From: an uncultured Dehalococcoidia bacterium
Lineage (GTDB): Bacteria > Chloroflexota > Dehalococcoidia > Dehalococcoidales > Fen-1064
DNA length: 36,046 nucleotides
Assembly: GCA_903916765.1 (NCBI GenBank)
Contig: CAIWXV010000027.1
Coordinates: 1 to 36,046, forward strand
Direction: 5' to 3'
In this document: positions 1-11,196 of the stretch, one piece after another
How positions within the stretch are numbered: position 1 is the stretch's first letter
Layout: each line of letters starts with the position of its first letter
Translations under genes and position numbers: made by a program
Notes under the pieces: model-generated
Seen by the model: only the letters and a program-made list of their open reading frames with translations
Told to the model about the DNA's origin: nothing
Databases searched by the model: none

Positions 1-1011
1 AATGGCAATGGCCGCCGCCGGTACAGGTGACAGATCTAAAAATTCCACCAAGGTATACAGCATCACCATATCGAAAAGCAGAGTAACCAGCGCCATCGAC
101 AGATATCTCAAACCGCCGAATCTCTGCTCTTTCCAGCCTTTAAACGTCCAGATTTTGTTTAATTCATAATTACAAAGAATGGCAATCAAAGAGGAAATTA
201 CGAAAGGCGGAAGGTAGAAGCTCTGTCCTAGGAAAGTGACTTCCGATTTAAAAATTATAGTAAGAGGCCAATAGATTAACATATTTACTGCATAACCTAT
301 CCCACCCACAACCATAAAGTTCAGCACCTGGAATTTATATAAGTAGAGGCGAATCAGTTGCTGGAGATATTGCCAGATAATGCGTCTCGATAACTTCGAA
401 GAACCGTGGGATCGCCGGGCAAAAGTGTACGGCACCTCAGTCACTGAAGTGAATCGACTGCGCACCAGAATTTCAAGACCTATTTTCCAACCGAGCGGAT
501 TCAATAATTTTGAATCTACGGAGGCACGTCTGAAACCGAAGAAACCACTGACACGATCTTTTATCTTGTACGCTAACGGTAATGCCAACAGGTTGGCAAC
601 AAGGGATACAATTCGCCTTGGCAACGTCCATTTTCCGGGGCTTCCACCATCAATGTAACGAGATGCCATCACAAATTCATAATTCTTCAGCGCTTTGATG
701 ATATCGGGCAGAACTTCCGGAGGGTGTTGTAAATCAGCATCCATTACTACTACAGACGCACCACTTGCGTAAGAAAGACCATCGACAACCGCAGATGCTA
801 ATCCCCTCTTATCTTTGCGAACAACAACCTTTACAGGATATTTATTAGACAAACTCGTAGCTAACTCGGCAGTTCCATCTTTGCTATTATCGTCGATAAA
901 AACAATCTCGTAGTCGTATCCGGAGAGAATATTATGTATCCTTTCAATAAGAAGTGTTATATTGTCCTTCTCATTATAAGTCGGAATTATGATAGAGATA
1001 GCCTTACCCAT
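1..1011 (-). CDS. GT2 glycosyltransferase fused to GtrA-type membrane domain (3' end outside window)
   Basis: The frame is open from ATG at 1011 to base 1 (337 codons) and is missing from the ORF track only because its stop lies outside the window. The N-terminal half is a family 2 glycosyltransferase of the dolichyl-phosphate mannose synthase type: it begins MGKAISIIIPTYNEKDNI, has the nucleotide-binding IDDNSKDGT at about residue 38, the metal-binding DADLQHPP near 88 and the acceptor-loop ASRYIDGG. From about residue 235 the chain turns hydrophobic (VVGGIGYAVNMLIYWPLTI, then RYLSMALVTLLFDMVMLYTL), as expected for a GtrA four-helix domain. In known relatives such fusions make polyprenyl-phosphate sugars for envelope glycans; that role here is inference. 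An upstream GAGGAG supports the start. The last GtrA helix is probably cut off by the window edge. Confidence 0.9.
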   Translation of the reverse strand, partial: MGKAISIIIPTYNEKDNITLLIERIHNILSGYDYEIVFIDDNSKDGTAELATSLSNKYPVKVVVRKDKRGLASAVVDGLSYASGASVVVMDADLQHPPEVLPDIIKALKNYEFVMASRYIDGGSPGKWTLPRRIVSLVANLLALPLAYKIKDRVSGFFGFRRASVDSKLLNPLGWKIGLEILVRSRFTSVTEVPYTFARRSHGSSKLSRRIIWQYLQQLIRLYLYKFQVLNFMVVGGIGYAVNMLIYWPLTIIFKSEVTFLGQSFYLPPFVISSLIAILCNYELNKIWTFKGWKEQRFGGLRYLSMALVTLLFDMVMLYTLVEFLDLSPVPAAAIAI

Positions 1012-1068
1012 CGGCAAGTCACTCCTCATTACTATTTACGAAGTAAATTTTCTTACATTGTATCACAC

Positions 1069-1476
1069 TGGAAGTGGGGCATCGTACTTCCCCCTGACAA
1101 CCTTCGAGCGCTTCGCATTACCCTACTTAAAGAAAATGGTGAATACTTTTGCTGCTCAAGATATTATTACAGTACTACATCTTGACAATGACTGGATACT
1201 CAATTTGCCATACTTACGGGGACTCCCTCCAAGGATGTGTGTCTGCGAACTGGATGGCAAAACCAGTATTTTCGACGCTAGAGAGATTCCGAAGAATCCT
1301 ACTGCAAGAAATTGATTGAAGGAATCGGGAAAGACACCGGTTTTATTTTGAGCACCGGTTGTGTGTTACCTGCCGATTGCAAACCTGAGAACTTTAAAAC
1401 AATGGTAAAAACTGCCAAAGATTACTATCCTTACGCTCGCAAACCTATCAAAAAAATATTTTTAAAAGAAATTTGA
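1069..1476 (+). pseudogene. Decayed C-terminal part of a URO-D/methylcobamide methyltransferase family gene
   Basis: Two reading frames together give the C-terminal third of a uroporphyrinogen decarboxylase-family protein (the MtaA/CmuA-like branch common in anaerobes). The first frame, inside the 989..1315 ORF, reads FERFALPYLKKMV, then ITVLHLDNDW and CELDGKTSIFDAREI, up to about 1290. The second frame, from 1300 to the TGA at 1474-1476, reads YCKKLIEGIGKD, GFILSTGCVLPADCKPENF and KTAKDYYPY. The family segment expected between them (the G-D-V-P...LGTPEEV stretch, roughly 25-30 residues) is missing and the frame changes, so there was an internal deletion. The N-terminal two thirds are also gone, and nothing similar continues upstream because the glycosyltransferase starts at 1011 on the other strand. 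Not functional. Confidence 0.8.
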
Positions 1477-1501
1477 CAACCATATCTAGTAGTGGTATTA
1501 T
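1473..1501 (+). promoter_or_regulatory. Sigma-70-type promoter of rpoBC
   Basis: A consensus TTGACA (1473-1478) and TATTAT (1496-1501) are separated by exactly 17 bp. Transcription would start near 1508, leaving an AT-rich leader of about 135 bases (1508-1643) with pyrimidine runs and no clear terminator hairpin. The -35 box overlaps the TGA stop of the decayed URO-D gene. An SD-like AGAGGTG precedes the rpoB ATG. Confidence 0.8.
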
Positions 1502-1643
1502 TAAAATTTGTCAAATATGCCTCACAAGCTTTTTCCCTTTATTTTTTATTTTCCGGTAAGAGTTCCCGTTCTCGTTGGTGTTCATTCAACGTAGCACGTC
1601 GTTCTTTGTGCAAAATTTAACGTACTGAGTTAGAGGTGTTTTT

Positions 1644-4600
1644 ATGTCGTTAGCCAGCACTATGCCAACAAAATCCCCGGTTCAAAGACATTCCTATGCC
1701 AGATTACCTCAGATATTAGAGGTACCCAATCTCATCGAAGTCCAATTGGACTCCTTCCGTTGGCTTCAAGAAGAAGGACTGAGACAGGTACTGGAGGAAA
1801 TATCCCCGATAACCGACTTCACTGGAAATAAACTGGAACTCACACTCACGGGCTATGAGTTCAGAGAACCGCGTCAATCCGAACGTGAATGTCGTCAACA
1901 CGACCTGACCTATGCCGCTCCATTGTATGTCAGAGCCCGCCTGCTGATTAAAATCACCGGCGAAATAAAAGAGCAGGATATTTTCCTAGGCGATGTCCCG
2001 TTGATGACAGCCAAAGGCACCTTCATCACCAGCGGTGCTGAGCGAGTAGTCGTCAGCCAATTGCTCCGCAGTCCCGGTGTCTATTTTACAGCCGAAGAAG
2101 ACCCCGCTAGCGGGCTTCACTTGTGCCATGCCAAACTAATTTCCAATCGCGGCGCATGGTTAGAATTCGACACCAGCAGTTCGGATGTTATCTCAGTCAA
2201 AATCAATGGCAAAAGAAAAATCGCCGTTACTACCTTACTTCGTTCTCTTGGTTATAAAGGAGATAATGCCATAATCAGCATGTTTGCCAAAGAAGACAAT
2301 TCACACAATCATCACTATATTAAATCAACACTGGAACGGGACCCATCGATTCGTGATGAGTCCGAAGCTCTACTGGATATCTACCGTAAATTACGCCCTG
2401 GTGACCCGCCCAGTATTGAAAATGCCAAGAAATTGTTAGAGGCTCAACTCTTTAATGCCCAGCATTACGATTTGGGTGTAGTGGGACGTTACAAATTAAA
2501 CAAGAGACTAGGGCTCAATATCCCCGAGAGCCAACGTGCCCTGACAAAAGAAGACCTCGTCGAGATAATCCGCCACATGATCTTGATTAATAATGGCAAA
2601 GATTCAGGCGATGATATCGACCATCTTGGTAATCGGCGAATACGCACGGTCGGAGAACTTATTCAAAATCAGTTCCGTATCGGTCTTCTCCGCCTGGAAA
2701 GAGTAGCTAAAGAACGTATGAGTACTATACCGGTAGAAGTCGCTACTCCCAGCGTTCTTATCAATACCCGCCCTGTAGTAGCTTCTATACGAGAATTCTT
2801 CAGCAGTTCTCAACTGTCACAATTTATGGACCAGCCGAATCCTCTCGCTGAGTTGACTCATAAGAGACGTCTGTCTGCGATGGGACCTGGTGGGTTATCC
2901 CGCGAACGGGCAGGGTTTGAAGCTCGTGATGTCCATTATTCCCACTACGGACGTATCTGTCCCATTGAGACACCTGAAGGTCCTAACGTCGGTCTTATTG
3001 GTTCCCTGGCTATCTATGGCAAAGTCAACAAATACGGTTTTATCGAAACACCCTACCGTAAAATCACCAAGGAATTGAAAAACAAGAGTAAACAATTGCT
3101 CGGAAAGACTATCCGTGAGGCAGTACTCGATGGCAAGGGAAAGAAAATCGTTAATGCTGACACGGTGGTCACTCCAGAAATCGCCGCTAAACTGAGTAAA
3201 TTATCGCGCAATATTAAGGTTGTGCCTTATGTATCCGAAGAAATTGAATACATGTCGGCAGATATGGATGAGAAATATTCTATCGCCCAGGCAAACGCTC
3301 GACTCGATGCAAAAAACCAATTTATGGATGGGAGAGTAGAAGCCCGAATTGGCGGTAGTTATATTCATGAAGCACCCGAAAAAATCGATTACATGGATGT
3401 ATCACCAAAACAAATATTTAGTGTTGCCGCTGCCTTGATACCATTTCTGGAGCACGATGATGCCAACCGTGCACTAATGGGCAGTAACATGCAACGTCAG
3501 GCGGTACCTTTACTTCGCCCCTCGGCGCCTATCGTCGCTACCGGCATGGAATTGGAAGCTGCCCGACATAGCGGACAGGTATTGGTCGCCGATAATCCCG
3601 GGGTAGTGACCTCGGTAACCAGTAATGAAATTATCGTTACCAGAGATGACGGACAAACAGATACTTACGAGCTGTTGAAGTTCGTCCGTACCAATCAAGG
3701 TACTTGCATCAACCAACGCCCCATCGTGAACAAGGGGGACCGTGTGGAGAAAAAGCAGGTATTGGTCGATAGTTCATCTACCGAGCAAGGAGAACTGGCA
3801 CTCGGTCAGAATGTAGTCTGTGCTTTTATGAGTTGGCGTGGTTATAACTACGAAGACGCCATTATTATCAGCAGCCGGTTGGTAGAGAATGACTCCTTCA
3901 CTTCGATACATATCGAAAAATATGAAGTGGAAGCACGGGATACCAAGCTCGGTCCTGAAGAAATCACCCGAGATATCCCCAATGTTGGTGAAGAAAGCCT
4001 GAGAGAACTTGATGAGGAAGGCATCATCCGTATCGGTGCCAAAGTAGGACCCGATGATATATTGGTCGGAAAGATTACTCCTAAGGGAGAAACAGAACTA
4101 TCCGCAGAGGAAAAACTGCTCAGAGCAATCTTTGGCGAGAAAGCAAGGGAGGTCAAAGATACTTCCTTGCGCGTTCCTCATGGTGAATGGGGTAAAATCG
4201 TTAATGTCAGAACATTCACCGGTGACGAACTAGCTGCTGGTGTCAACAGAAAAGTGCAGGTCTGGATTGCACAGAAACGTCCCGTTTCCGTCGGCGATAA
4301 AATGGCCGGGCGCCATGGCAATAAAGGCGTTGTCTCAATTATCGCTCCAGCTGAAGATATGCCCTTCCTACCGGATGGGACTCCCGTCGACGTAGTCCTC
4401 AATCCCATCGGCGTACCTTCACGTATGAATATAGGACAGGTACTGGAAACTCATATAGGATGGGTAGCCCAGGTATTGGGTTTCAAAGTTCTAACGCCAG
4501 TCTTCGATGGTGCTGATGACGTTGCAATTGAAGATGGCTTGGCAAGGGTTTGGGTAGCACAACAATCAGGTGCAGTTGAACTTCTGCCGGATAAGCGTCG

Positions 4601-5378
4601 TTCTGAGATGGACATTAGCATTGCCAAAGCATGGATAAAAAGACGTGGTTATGACAGTGACAAAGTATTCAATGAAAAATATCACGGACAGGCAACCGAA
4701 ATTTGCAAACGACTCTGGCTAGAAGATTTAGGCATCCCTGCTAAAAACCTGAAGGCGCAAGCATTGGCAGACACTATCCAAAAGATCAAGGCAGAAAAGG
4801 GGTTGGCATCTCCAACCACAGGTAAATTTATACTGCGAGACGGACATACAGGGGAACCTTTCGACCAACCGATAACCGTCGGTAATGTTTATATTATGAA
4901 ACTCAATCACCTTGTGGAAGATAAGGTACACGCCCGTTCCACAGGTCCGTACTCACTAATCAGCCAGCAACCTCTGGGAGGTAAAGCTCAGTTCGGCGGA
5001 CAGCGCTTCGGTGAAATGGAAGTCTGGACGCTGGAAGCCTATGGCGTTGCCCATATTCTCCAGGAAATGCTGACCATTAAGTCCGATGATGTTACCGGAC
5101 GTACCAAAGCTTATGAGGCAATCTTGAAAAATGAAGATATACTCCAGCCCAGTGTTCCCGAATCATTTAAAGTGCTGGTAAAGGAATTGCAGAGCCTCGG
5201 ACTTGCCATTGAAGTGATTAATGAGGGTGAAGAGGAAAAAACTCTTGCGGCAAAGGGAACTCCTGAAGCACCTCAACTGGAAGTGACCGCCGACACAGGG
5301 ACAGAAACTCCTTTGTCTGGCGAAACCGCTAAAGCACCAAAGGCAGAAATTGAAACTAAACCCGAAGAGGTAAAGTAG
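1644..5378 (+). CDS. rpoB: DNA-directed RNA polymerase beta subunit
   Basis: Beta subunit of RNA polymerase, which with beta' forms the active-site cleft. At 1244 residues it has normal bacterial length. Visible landmarks are the N-terminal [14 protein letters not shown], the rifampicin-region cluster [13 protein letters not shown] from about residue 385 followed by [14 protein letters not shown] and [12 protein letters not shown], the [19 protein letters not shown] block, [11 protein letters not shown], and the C-terminal [17 protein letters not shown] that contacts beta'. The usual rifampicin-contact residues (Q, D, H and S of the E. coli cluster) are all kept, so a sensitive enzyme is expected. 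After about residue 1195 there is an acidic, low-complexity tail ([12 protein letters not shown]...KPEEVK). The stop is one base before the rpoC ATG, so the two are translationally coupled. Confidence 0.99.
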   Translation: MSLASTMPTKSPVQRHSYARLPQILEVPNLIEVQLDSFRWLQEEGLRQVLEEISPITDFTGNKLELTLTGYEFREPRQSERECRQHDLTYAAPLYVRARLLIKITGEIKEQDIFLGDVPLMTAKGTFITSGAERVVVSQLLRSPGVYFTAEEDPASGLHLCHAKLISNRGAWLEFDTSSSDVISVKINGKRKIAVTTLLRSLGYKGDNAIISMFAKEDNSHNHHYIKSTLERDPSIRDESEALLDIYRKLRPGDPPSIENAKKLLEAQLFNAQHYDLGVVGRYKLNKRLGLNIPESQRALTKEDLVEIIRHMILINNGKDSGDDIDHLGNRRIRTVGELIQNQFRIGLLRLERVAKERMSTIPVEVATPSVLINTRPVVASIREFFSSSQLSQFMDQPNPLAELTHKRRLSAMGPGGLSRERAGFEARDVHYSHYGRICPIETPEGPNVGLIGSLAIYGKVNKYGFIETPYRKITKELKNKSKQLLGKTIREAVLDGKGKKIVNADTVVTPEIAAKLSKLSRNIKVVPYVSEEIEYMSADMDEKYSIAQANARLDAKNQFMDGRVEARIGGSYIHEAPEKIDYMDVSPKQIFSVAAALIPFLEHDDANRALMGSNMQRQAVPLLRPSAPIVATGMELEAARHSGQVLVADNPGVVTSVTSNEIIVTRDDGQTDTYELLKFVRTNQGTCINQRPIVNKGDRVEKKQVLVDSSSTEQGELALGQNVVCAFMSWRGYNYEDAIIISSRLVENDSFTSIHIEKYEVEARDTKLGPEEITRDIPNVGEESLRELDEEGIIRIGAKVGPDDILVGKITPKGETELSAEEKLLRAIFGEKAREVKDTSLRVPHGEWGKIVNVRTFTGDELAAGVNRKVQVWIAQKRPVSVGDKMAGRHGNKGVVSIIAPAEDMPFLPDGTPVDVVLNPIGVPSRMNIGQVLETHIGWVAQVLGFKVLTPVFDGADDVAIEDGLARVWVAQQSGAVELLPDKRRSEMDISIAKAWIKRRGYDSDKVFNEKYHGQATEICKRLWLEDLGIPAKNLKAQALADTIQKIKAEKGLASPTTGKFILRDGHTGEPFDQPITVGNVYIMKLNHLVEDKVHARSTGPYSLISQQPLGGKAQFGGQRFGEMEVWTLEAYGVAHILQEMLTIKSDDVTGRTKAYEAILKNEDILQPSVPESFKVLVKELQSLGLAIEVINEGEEEKTLAAKGTPEAPQLEVTADTGTETPLSGETAKAPKAEIETKPEEVK

Positions 5379-5379
5379 A

Positions 5380-8300
5380 ATGCTTGAAGTAAATGATTTT
5401 GATGCAGTCCGTATTTCGCTAGCGTCACCAGAGCAAATCAGAAGCTGGTCTTATGGTGAAGTGACCAAACCGGAAACTATCAACTACCGCACTCTAAAAC
5501 CAGAAAGGGATGGCCTTTTCTGTGAAAGAATATTTGGACCAACCAAAGACTACGAATGCTTCTGCGGCAAGTACAAAAAGGTGCGTTTTAAGGGAATTAT
5601 CTGCGATAAATGCGGCGTTGAAGTTGCCCGATCTAAGGTAAGAAGAGAGCGAATGGGACACATCGAACTCGCCTCACCCGTAAGCCACATCTGGTTTGCC
5701 AAGGGCATCCCCAGCCGGTTAGGGCTGCTCCTCGACCTGGCTCCAAGAAATCTGGAACGTGTATTGTATTTTTCTCATTACATCATCACTTCCATCGATG
5801 AAAAGAAACGAGAAGAAGTAATTGCCCAGCTAGAGAAACACACCGTACAGAAAGCCTCTGACCGTCAGGCAGCAGTTGAAGCCAAAGTCGACTCGATGAA
5901 AGAGGCGACTGTAGAAGAAGTCAATCAGCTTCGTCGTGATGTAGTAGAAGAAAATGAAGAGGCGGAGGATCACACTGGCAGTGAAGTAGAAAGAGTCGGA
6001 AACTTGCGTGTCCAGAAACTCCTTACCGAGAATGAATACCGCATGCTGAAACAAAAATATGGCCATATTTTTGAAGCAGAAATGGGTGCTGACGCTATCC
6101 TTAAAATAGTCAAGGCAATAAATCTGGACCAACTCCGTAGTGAATTGATTCAAGAGGGACATTCCCCATCAGGACAGCGACGGAGAAAAGCGAGTAAGCG
6201 TTTACAGGTGGTCGAGGCATTCCGTCGAAGCGGAAACAAACCCGAATGGATGATTTTAACAGTCCTGCCAGTGTTACCACCCGACCTCAGGCCTACCGTT
6301 CAACTCGACGGCGGGCGTTTCGCTATCAGCGATATTAACGACCTTTACCGTCGTGTCATCAATCGTAATAACCGACTCCATCACCTTGTAGAAATCGGCG
6401 CACCTGAAATAATCATCCGCAACGAAAAAAGAATGTTACAGGAGTCAGTGGACTCTCTAATCGATAACGGAAAGAGAGGACAACCTGTTTCCATCAGCGG
6501 CAGTCACAAACTGAAGTCTCTTTCCGATATGTTGCGCGGTAAGCAGGGACGCTTCCGCCAGAATCTACTCGGCAAGCGTGTAGACTACAGCGGACGTTCT
6601 GTTATCGTCATCGGTCCGGATCTTAAACTCCACCAGTGCGGTTTACCGCGACGTATGGCACTGGAACTCTTCAAACCCTTTGTAATGCGCCGCCTGATTG
6701 AACAAGGGCTGGCACACAATATCAAGAGTGCCCGAAGACAGGTAGAAAGAGCCAAACCCGAAGTCTATGACATACTGGAAGAGGTTGTTAAAGAGCGGCC
6801 GGTATTACTCAACCGTGCCCCGACACTGCACCGCCTCAGTATTCAGGCTTTCGAAATTGTACTGATTGATGGCAGCGCTATCCAGATTCATCCGCTTGTC
6901 TGTTCGGCATTCAATGCCGACTTCGATGGCGACCAGATGGCCGTCCATCTGCCTCTTTCAAAAGCGGCAGTCAAGGGCGCCAGAGAGCAAATGCTAAGTA
7001 TCCACAATATGCTTTTACCGTCCTCCGGCGACCCGGTGGTTACCCCGACTCTGGATATGGTTTTAGGTTGCTACTATTTAACGAGCATCAAACCGGGATC
7101 TAAGGGAGAGGGTAAGCTATTCGGCAGTTTCGAAGAAACAAAACTTGCTTACGACCTGGGTATCATCGATTTGAAATCAGAGGTTGAGGTCAGAGACCAG
7201 AACAACGAAGGTAAGCGAATCAAAACCAGTGTCGGAAGAATCATCTTTAATGAAGCCTTCCCTAAGGAAATCGGTTTCCGCAATTATACAGTCGATAAAT
7301 CAAGCCTTAAAAAGGTTGTTGCCGATTGCTCCAGGATATTGGGCGATGAAGCTATGGCAGAAGTAATGGATAGAATCAAAGAAATGGGATTCCGCTTTGC
7401 TACCAAATCTGGTACGACCATTGCAATGAGCGATATCGAGGTACCCAAAGCAAAACCCAAGCTAATTGCTGAAGCTGAAGAAAGGACAGTCCTTATTGAA
7501 AATCAATACGAAAACGGACTCATCACCGAAGACGAAAGGTATGATGAGGTAGTCAAGATATGGATGGAGACTACCGATAAAGTTACTTTGGCAACACAGA
7601 AGAGTCTTGACCCATTCAGCGGCATCTATATGATGGCAACCTCCGGGGCAAAAGGTAATATGACCCAGATCAGACAGATGGCAGGCATGCGTGGATTGAT
7701 GACCAATCCTTCAGGTAGAATCATCGACTTCCCCATCAAGGCAAGTTTCAGCGAAGGGCTTAGTGTGCTGGAATACTTCATTTCCACACACGGCGCTCGT
7801 AAAGGTCTTGCAGACACCGCTTTGAGAACATCAGAAAGCGGTTACCTCACCAGACGTCTGGTGGATGTTGCACATGATTGCATCATTCTGGAAGAGGATT
7901 GCGGTACGCCAGATGGTACATGGTTATCAGAAACAAAAGCCGGAGAGTTACTTCCCTCACTCAGCGAACGTATTATCGGACGGTTTGCCGCCAGCGATGT
8001 AGTTGACCCGAAAACGGGGGAAATCATCGTTCAACGGAATGAAGAATTCGATGACAAGAAGGCAAGTCAACTTGTTAAGGCAGGGGTTAAAAGCGTTAAT
8101 GTTCGGTCGCCGCTCACCTGCCAGGCTAAACAGGGTATGTGCCAGAAGTGTTACGGACGTGATTTGGCACGAGGTAAGAGCATAGGCTTAAATAGTGCCG
8201 TGGGTATAATTGCAGCTCAAAGTATCGGTGAACCCGGTACCCAGCTGACCTTAAGAACCTTCCATACCGGCGGTGTGGTCGGATTGGATATCACCACCGG

Positions 8301-9387
8301 CCTTCCCAGAGTAGAGGAACTCTTCGAGGCAAGAATCCCGAAGAATCAAGCTATTATCTCAGAGATAAACGGCCTAGCCAAAGTATCTCAGACCGACGAT
8401 GGTCAGACTATCAAGATTTCAAGCAGTGAAATGTTCCGTGAGGAACACCAATTACCAAAAGGCTGGAAGGTTGTTGTAAAGAATGGACAACAGATAGAAA
8501 TGGGAGCTATAATCGCTAACCCGCCATCCAAAAGCAAAAAGACAAAAACCAAGGATGCTAAAGAATCACAGGAGATTGCAGTATCTGATGAAAATAAGGC
8601 TGTCATCTCACCGATGGCAGGAACAGTTGTAATTGAAAGCGGGAAGTTATCCATAGTGTATGAGGAAAAAGATGAGCGGGTTTACCAAGTCTCATCAGCC
8701 ACCCGTCTCCGCGTTCGATCCGGTGACAAAGTTACGGCAGGGCAACAGCTCACCGAGGGTCAACTCAATCCTCAGGATATTCTGAACGTCTCCGGTAAAG
8801 AAGCTGTGCAGAGATATCTGGTGGATGAGGTACTGAAGGTTTACCGTTCACAAGGTGTGACCATCAACGATAAGCACCTTGAAACTATTGTCCGTCAGAT
8901 GCTTTCTAAAGTACGCACTGATTCTTCTGGCGATACTGAATTGGTGCCGGGAGAATTGGTTAATCGCTTCCAATACGAAGATATCAATGCCAAGGTATTA
9001 GCAGAAGGTGGCGAACCAGCCACAGCTCATCCGGTACTCTTGGGAATCACCAGAGCGGCACTCAGTACCAGTAGTTGGTTAGCAGCCGCATCCTTCCAGG
9101 AAACGACTAAGGTTCTGACCGAAGCTGCTATCAGGAGGGCCAGTGACCGGTTAGTCGGCTTGAAAGAGAATGTCATTATCGGTAGATTGATACCGGCGCG
9201 CTACAAGCCAATCTCAGAAATGTTGACTGCACCGCCGGCAATCTTAGAAGAAGCTCTGGAAAAGATGGATGAAGAGGCAAGCGTCAGTCCTGATGAAGAC
9301 ATCGAGAAAGAAGAGAACCTATCGTTAGCCCCAGAAGCGGAAGAGACTGCAGCTGATGAAATAGCTATAGATGATGATGGTGAGTAA
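5380..9387 (+). CDS. rpoC: DNA-directed RNA polymerase beta' subunit
   Basis: Beta' subunit of RNA polymerase (1335 residues), the catalytic partner of RpoB. The N-terminal zinc site is C60, C62, C75 and C78 (CFCGKYKK...ICDKCG). The magnesium-binding catalytic loop NADFDGDQM is at residues 512-520. The clamp and switch motif [18 protein letters not shown] and the [14 protein letters not shown] stretch are intact. The second zinc site (CGTPDG, then [11 protein letters not shown]) and the bridge/trigger-loop region ([24 protein letters not shown]) are complete. A Lys/Ser-rich insert ([15 protein letters not shown]) sits in the C-terminal jaw region, and the protein ends in an acidic tail. It starts one base after the rpoB stop with an SD inside the rpoB end (AGAGG) and is followed by a strong terminator. 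Confidence 0.99.
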   Translation: MLEVNDFDAVRISLASPEQIRSWSYGEVTKPETINYRTLKPERDGLFCERIFGPTKDYECFCGKYKKVRFKGIICDKCGVEVARSKVRRERMGHIELASPVSHIWFAKGIPSRLGLLLDLAPRNLERVLYFSHYIITSIDEKKREEVIAQLEKHTVQKASDRQAAVEAKVDSMKEATVEEVNQLRRDVVEENEEAEDHTGSEVERVGNLRVQKLLTENEYRMLKQKYGHIFEAEMGADAILKIVKAINLDQLRSELIQEGHSPSGQRRRKASKRLQVVEAFRRSGNKPEWMILTVLPVLPPDLRPTVQLDGGRFAISDINDLYRRVINRNNRLHHLVEIGAPEIIIRNEKRMLQESVDSLIDNGKRGQPVSISGSHKLKSLSDMLRGKQGRFRQNLLGKRVDYSGRSVIVIGPDLKLHQCGLPRRMALELFKPFVMRRLIEQGLAHNIKSARRQVERAKPEVYDILEEVVKERPVLLNRAPTLHRLSIQAFEIVLIDGSAIQIHPLVCSAFNADFDGDQMAVHLPLSKAAVKGAREQMLSIHNMLLPSSGDPVVTPTLDMVLGCYYLTSIKPGSKGEGKLFGSFEETKLAYDLGIIDLKSEVEVRDQNNEGKRIKTSVGRIIFNEAFPKEIGFRNYTVDKSSLKKVVADCSRILGDEAMAEVMDRIKEMGFRFATKSGTTIAMSDIEVPKAKPKLIAEAEERTVLIENQYENGLITEDERYDEVVKIWMETTDKVTLATQKSLDPFSGIYMMATSGAKGNMTQIRQMAGMRGLMTNPSGRIIDFPIKASFSEGLSVLEYFISTHGARKGLADTALRTSESGYLTRRLVDVAHDCIILEEDCGTPDGTWLSETKAGELLPSLSERIIGRFAASDVVDPKTGEIIVQRNEEFDDKKASQLVKAGVKSVNVRSPLTCQAKQGMCQKCYGRDLARGKSIGLNSAVGIIAAQSIGEPGTQLTLRTFHTGGVVGLDITTGLPRVEELFEARIPKNQAIISEINGLAKVSQTDDGQTIKISSSEMFREEHQLPKGWKVVVKNGQQIEMGAIIANPPSKSKKTKTKDAKESQEIAVSDENKAVISPMAGTVVIESGKLSIVYEEKDERVYQVSSATRLRVRSGDKVTAGQQLTEGQLNPQDILNVSGKEAVQRYLVDEVLKVYRSQGVTINDKHLETIVRQMLSKVRTDSSGDTELVPGELVNRFQYEDINAKVLAEGGEPATAHPVLLGITRAALSTSSWLAAASFQETTKVLTEAAIRRASDRLVGLKENVIIGRLIPARYKPISEMLTAPPAILEEALEKMDEEASVSPDEDIEKEENLSLAPEAEETAADEIAIDDDGE

Positions 9388-9412
9388 TTAAGCCTGCCCG
9401 TGTAATTTTATC

Positions 9413-9444
9413 AAGCGCCCCCTTTCAGGGGGCGCTTTCTTTTT
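9413..9444 (+). terminator. Rho-independent terminator of rpoBC
   Basis: A 10-bp perfect stem AAGCGCCCCC / GGGGGCGCTT with a 5-base TTTCA loop is followed by TTTCTTTTT. It lies 26 bases past the rpoC stop. Confidence 0.95.
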
Positions 9445-9480
9445 GGCTACACAACAATTAAAATCTGCAACCCCACGTTA

Positions 9481-9489
9481 TGATATAAT
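9481..9489 (+). promoter_or_regulatory. Extended -10 promoter for ruvB
   Basis: TG-A-TATAAT is an extended -10 box. No good -35 is seen 17 bp upstream (AAATCT). The predicted start near 9496 would leave a leader of about 30 bases before the proposed ruvB start at 9527. Confidence 0.6.
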
Positions 9490-9526
9490 ACCGCCATAAA
9501 GAAATATCAAACAAGAGGATAGTAGC

Positions 9527-10549
9527 ATCGCACGCATCATATCAGGGAAACCAACAGCTGAAGATAACCCGATTGAAACCAGCCTTCGCCCGCACCAAAT
9601 GACAGATTTCATCGGGCAAAATAAGGTTAAGGATAACCTGCTCATTGCAATTGCCGCTGCCAAAAAGCGGGGAGAGGCGCTCGACCATATGTTACTTTAT
9701 GGACCGCCTGGACTGGGGAAAACCACTCTCGCCTACATCGTCGCTGCTGAATTGGGAGTGCAAATCAGAATAACTTCAGGACCTGCCATAGAACGCACCG
9801 GCGACCTTGCTGCAATACTCACCAATCTGAAGAAACAGGATGTCCTGTTTATCGACGAAATTCACCGGCTCAGCCGGGCAGTGGAAGAAATCCTCTACCC
9901 TGCAATGGAAGATTCCGCTCTCGATCTCATCATCGGGAAAGGACCCGGTGCAAGAAGTTTGCGGCTCAATCTGCCCCCATTCACTCTGATTGGAGCAACA
10001 ACACGCTATGCTATGCTCAGTGCACCTCTGCGCGACCGATTTGGCAGTGTCTATCATCTCGATTTCTATGACCGGGAAGCCATCAGGACAATCGTCAAAC
10101 GCTCTGCCCAAATCTTACAAATCAAATCGGAACCTTCCGGGTTGGAAGAAATCGCCAGTCGTGCCCGAGGAACACCACGCGTGGCAAACAGGCTACTCAA
10201 GCGGGTCAGAGACTTCGCACAGGTAAAGGCAAACGGCATCATCACAAAAGAAGTTGCCATCGGAGCCCTGTCCAAACTGGAGATTGACCCTATCGGACTG
10301 GATGACCTCGACCGCAAGGTATTACACACCATCATCGAGAAATTCAATGGTGGACCGGTAGGATTGGAAACCATTGCCGCCTCCATCAGTGAAGAAGCAG
10401 ATACCATTATGGATGTTTATGAACCTTATTTATTACAACTGGGATTTATCGACCGTACTCCCCGCGGCAGAGTAGCGACACCGCTTGCCTATCAGCACCT
10501 CGGCATCTCTTACAACAAAGATAAAACTGCTCAGCAGACTCTCATATAG
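9527..10549 (+). CDS. ruvB: Holliday junction branch migration helicase RuvB, likely ATC start
   Basis: AAA+ motor that drives Holliday-junction migration with RuvA. Walker [11 protein letters not shown] (about residues 58-67), Walker [10 protein letters not shown], the sensor/arginine-finger stretch [18 protein letters not shown] and the C-terminal winged helix ([22 protein letters not shown]) are all present. The ORF track starts at ATG 9599, but conserved RuvB sequence continues upstream in frame: [12 protein letters not shown] and [15 protein letters not shown], matching the family's R-I-S...LRP...GQ opening. No in-frame ATG, GTG, TTG or CTG exists between the upstream stop (9497) and 9599. 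AGAGGA at 9514-9519 lies 7 bases before ATC 9527, exactly where the family's first Met falls. With that start the protein is 340 residues, the usual size; from 9599 it would be 316. Co-transcribed with the next gene. Confidence 0.92.
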   Translation: MARIISGKPTAEDNPIETSLRPHQMTDFIGQNKVKDNLLIAIAAAKKRGEALDHMLLYGPPGLGKTTLAYIVAAELGVQIRITSGPAIERTGDLAAILTNLKKQDVLFIDEIHRLSRAVEEILYPAMEDSALDLIIGKGPGARSLRLNLPPFTLIGATTRYAMLSAPLRDRFGSVYHLDFYDREAIRTIVKRSAQILQIKSEPSGLEEIASRARGTPRVANRLLKRVRDFAQVKANGIITKEVAIGALSKLEIDPIGLDDLDRKVLHTIIEKFNGGPVGLETIAASISEEADTIMDVYEPYLLQLGFIDRTPRGRVATPLAYQHLGISYNKDKTAQQTLI

Positions 10550-10558
10550 GAGGTGGCT

Positions 10559-11116
10559 GTGCTGACAGAACAACCCACACTTATAACTCAACGTCTCATA
10601 CTTCGACCTTATACTTTGAGCGATGCCAAAGAACTCCAGAGACTTATCGGTGAGCGGGTTGTTGCCAATACTTTGCTGAACGTCCCTCACCCATATGAGG
10701 ACGGTGTAGCAGAGGAATGGATAAGTAAGCACCCAAAGGAGTTTGAGGAAGAGAAAGCTGTTCAGTTTGCTATCACTCATCGTGAAAAAGGGTATCTCAT
10801 TGGTGGCGTCGGATTAAGACTGGATAAGATACATGAAAACGCTGAAATGGGGTACTGGATTGGCAACCCCTACTGGAAAAACGGCTATTGTACGGAAGCC
10901 GCTGGTGCCGTCATGAAATACGGATTTGAAGTGCTTGGCTTAAACCGCATCATTGCTCGTCATATGACTCGTAATCCCAGTTCCGGTAAAGTGATGCAGA
11001 AAATCGGGATGAAACACGAGGGGCATTTACGACAGGACAAGAAGAGATGGGGTAAGTTCGAGGATTTGGAAATCTATGGAATCTTGAAGAGTGACTACAG
11101 CAACTCAAAAGAGTAA
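10559..11116 (+). CDS. GNAT N-acetyltransferase, RimJ/RimL-like
   Basis: A 185-residue acetyltransferase of the Acetyltransf_3 (RimJ/RimL) type, which moves acetyl from acetyl-CoA to an amine, in known members often a protein N-terminus. It opens with TQRLILRPYTLSDAKEL, has AEMGYWIGNPYWKNGYCTEA (beta-4 and the acetyl-CoA loop), then RIIARHMTRNPSSGKVMQKIGM and the closing EGHLRQDKKRWGKFEDLEIYGI. The substrate cannot be told from sequence. The ORF track begins at GTG 10553, but that codon overlaps the SD AGGAGG (10548-10553); GTG 10559 lies 5 bases after it and is preferred. The SD overlaps the ruvB stop, so the two genes form an operon. Confidence 0.85.
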   Translation: MLTEQPTLITQRLILRPYTLSDAKELQRLIGERVVANTLLNVPHPYEDGVAEEWISKHPKEFEEEKAVQFAITHREKGYLIGGVGLRLDKIHENAEMGYWIGNPYWKNGYCTEAAGAVMKYGFEVLGLNRIIARHMTRNPSSGKVMQKIGMKHEGHLRQDKKRWGKFEDLEIYGILKSDYSNSKE

Positions 11117-11134
11117 AAACGCTTGGGTAAAAAT

Positions 11135-11168
11135 AATGGTCGTCCTTCATTTGAAGGACGACCATTTT
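11135..11168. terminator. Bidirectional terminator between converging genes
   Basis: A perfect 14-bp stem AATGGTCGTCCTTC / GAAGGACGACCATT with a 4-base ATTT loop. On the plus strand it is followed by TTAGTTAT; on the minus strand it runs into TATTTTTACCC. It separates the ruvB operon from the minus-strand sigma-factor operon that ends at 11197. Confidence 0.85.
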
Positions 11169-11196
11169 AGTTATATCTTGCTCTATTATAGAATTA

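Noticed and set aside
989-1315. The 108-codon ORF as a normal gene
   Set aside because: Its start overlaps the glycosyltransferase gene and its 3' half is only a fragment of a URO-D protein that continues in another frame, so it is called a pseudogene.
8520-8575. A possible inserted element in rpoC (Lys/Ser-rich stretch)
   Set aside because: It is in frame, short and lies in a jaw-region insert that varies in length among bacterial beta' subunits.
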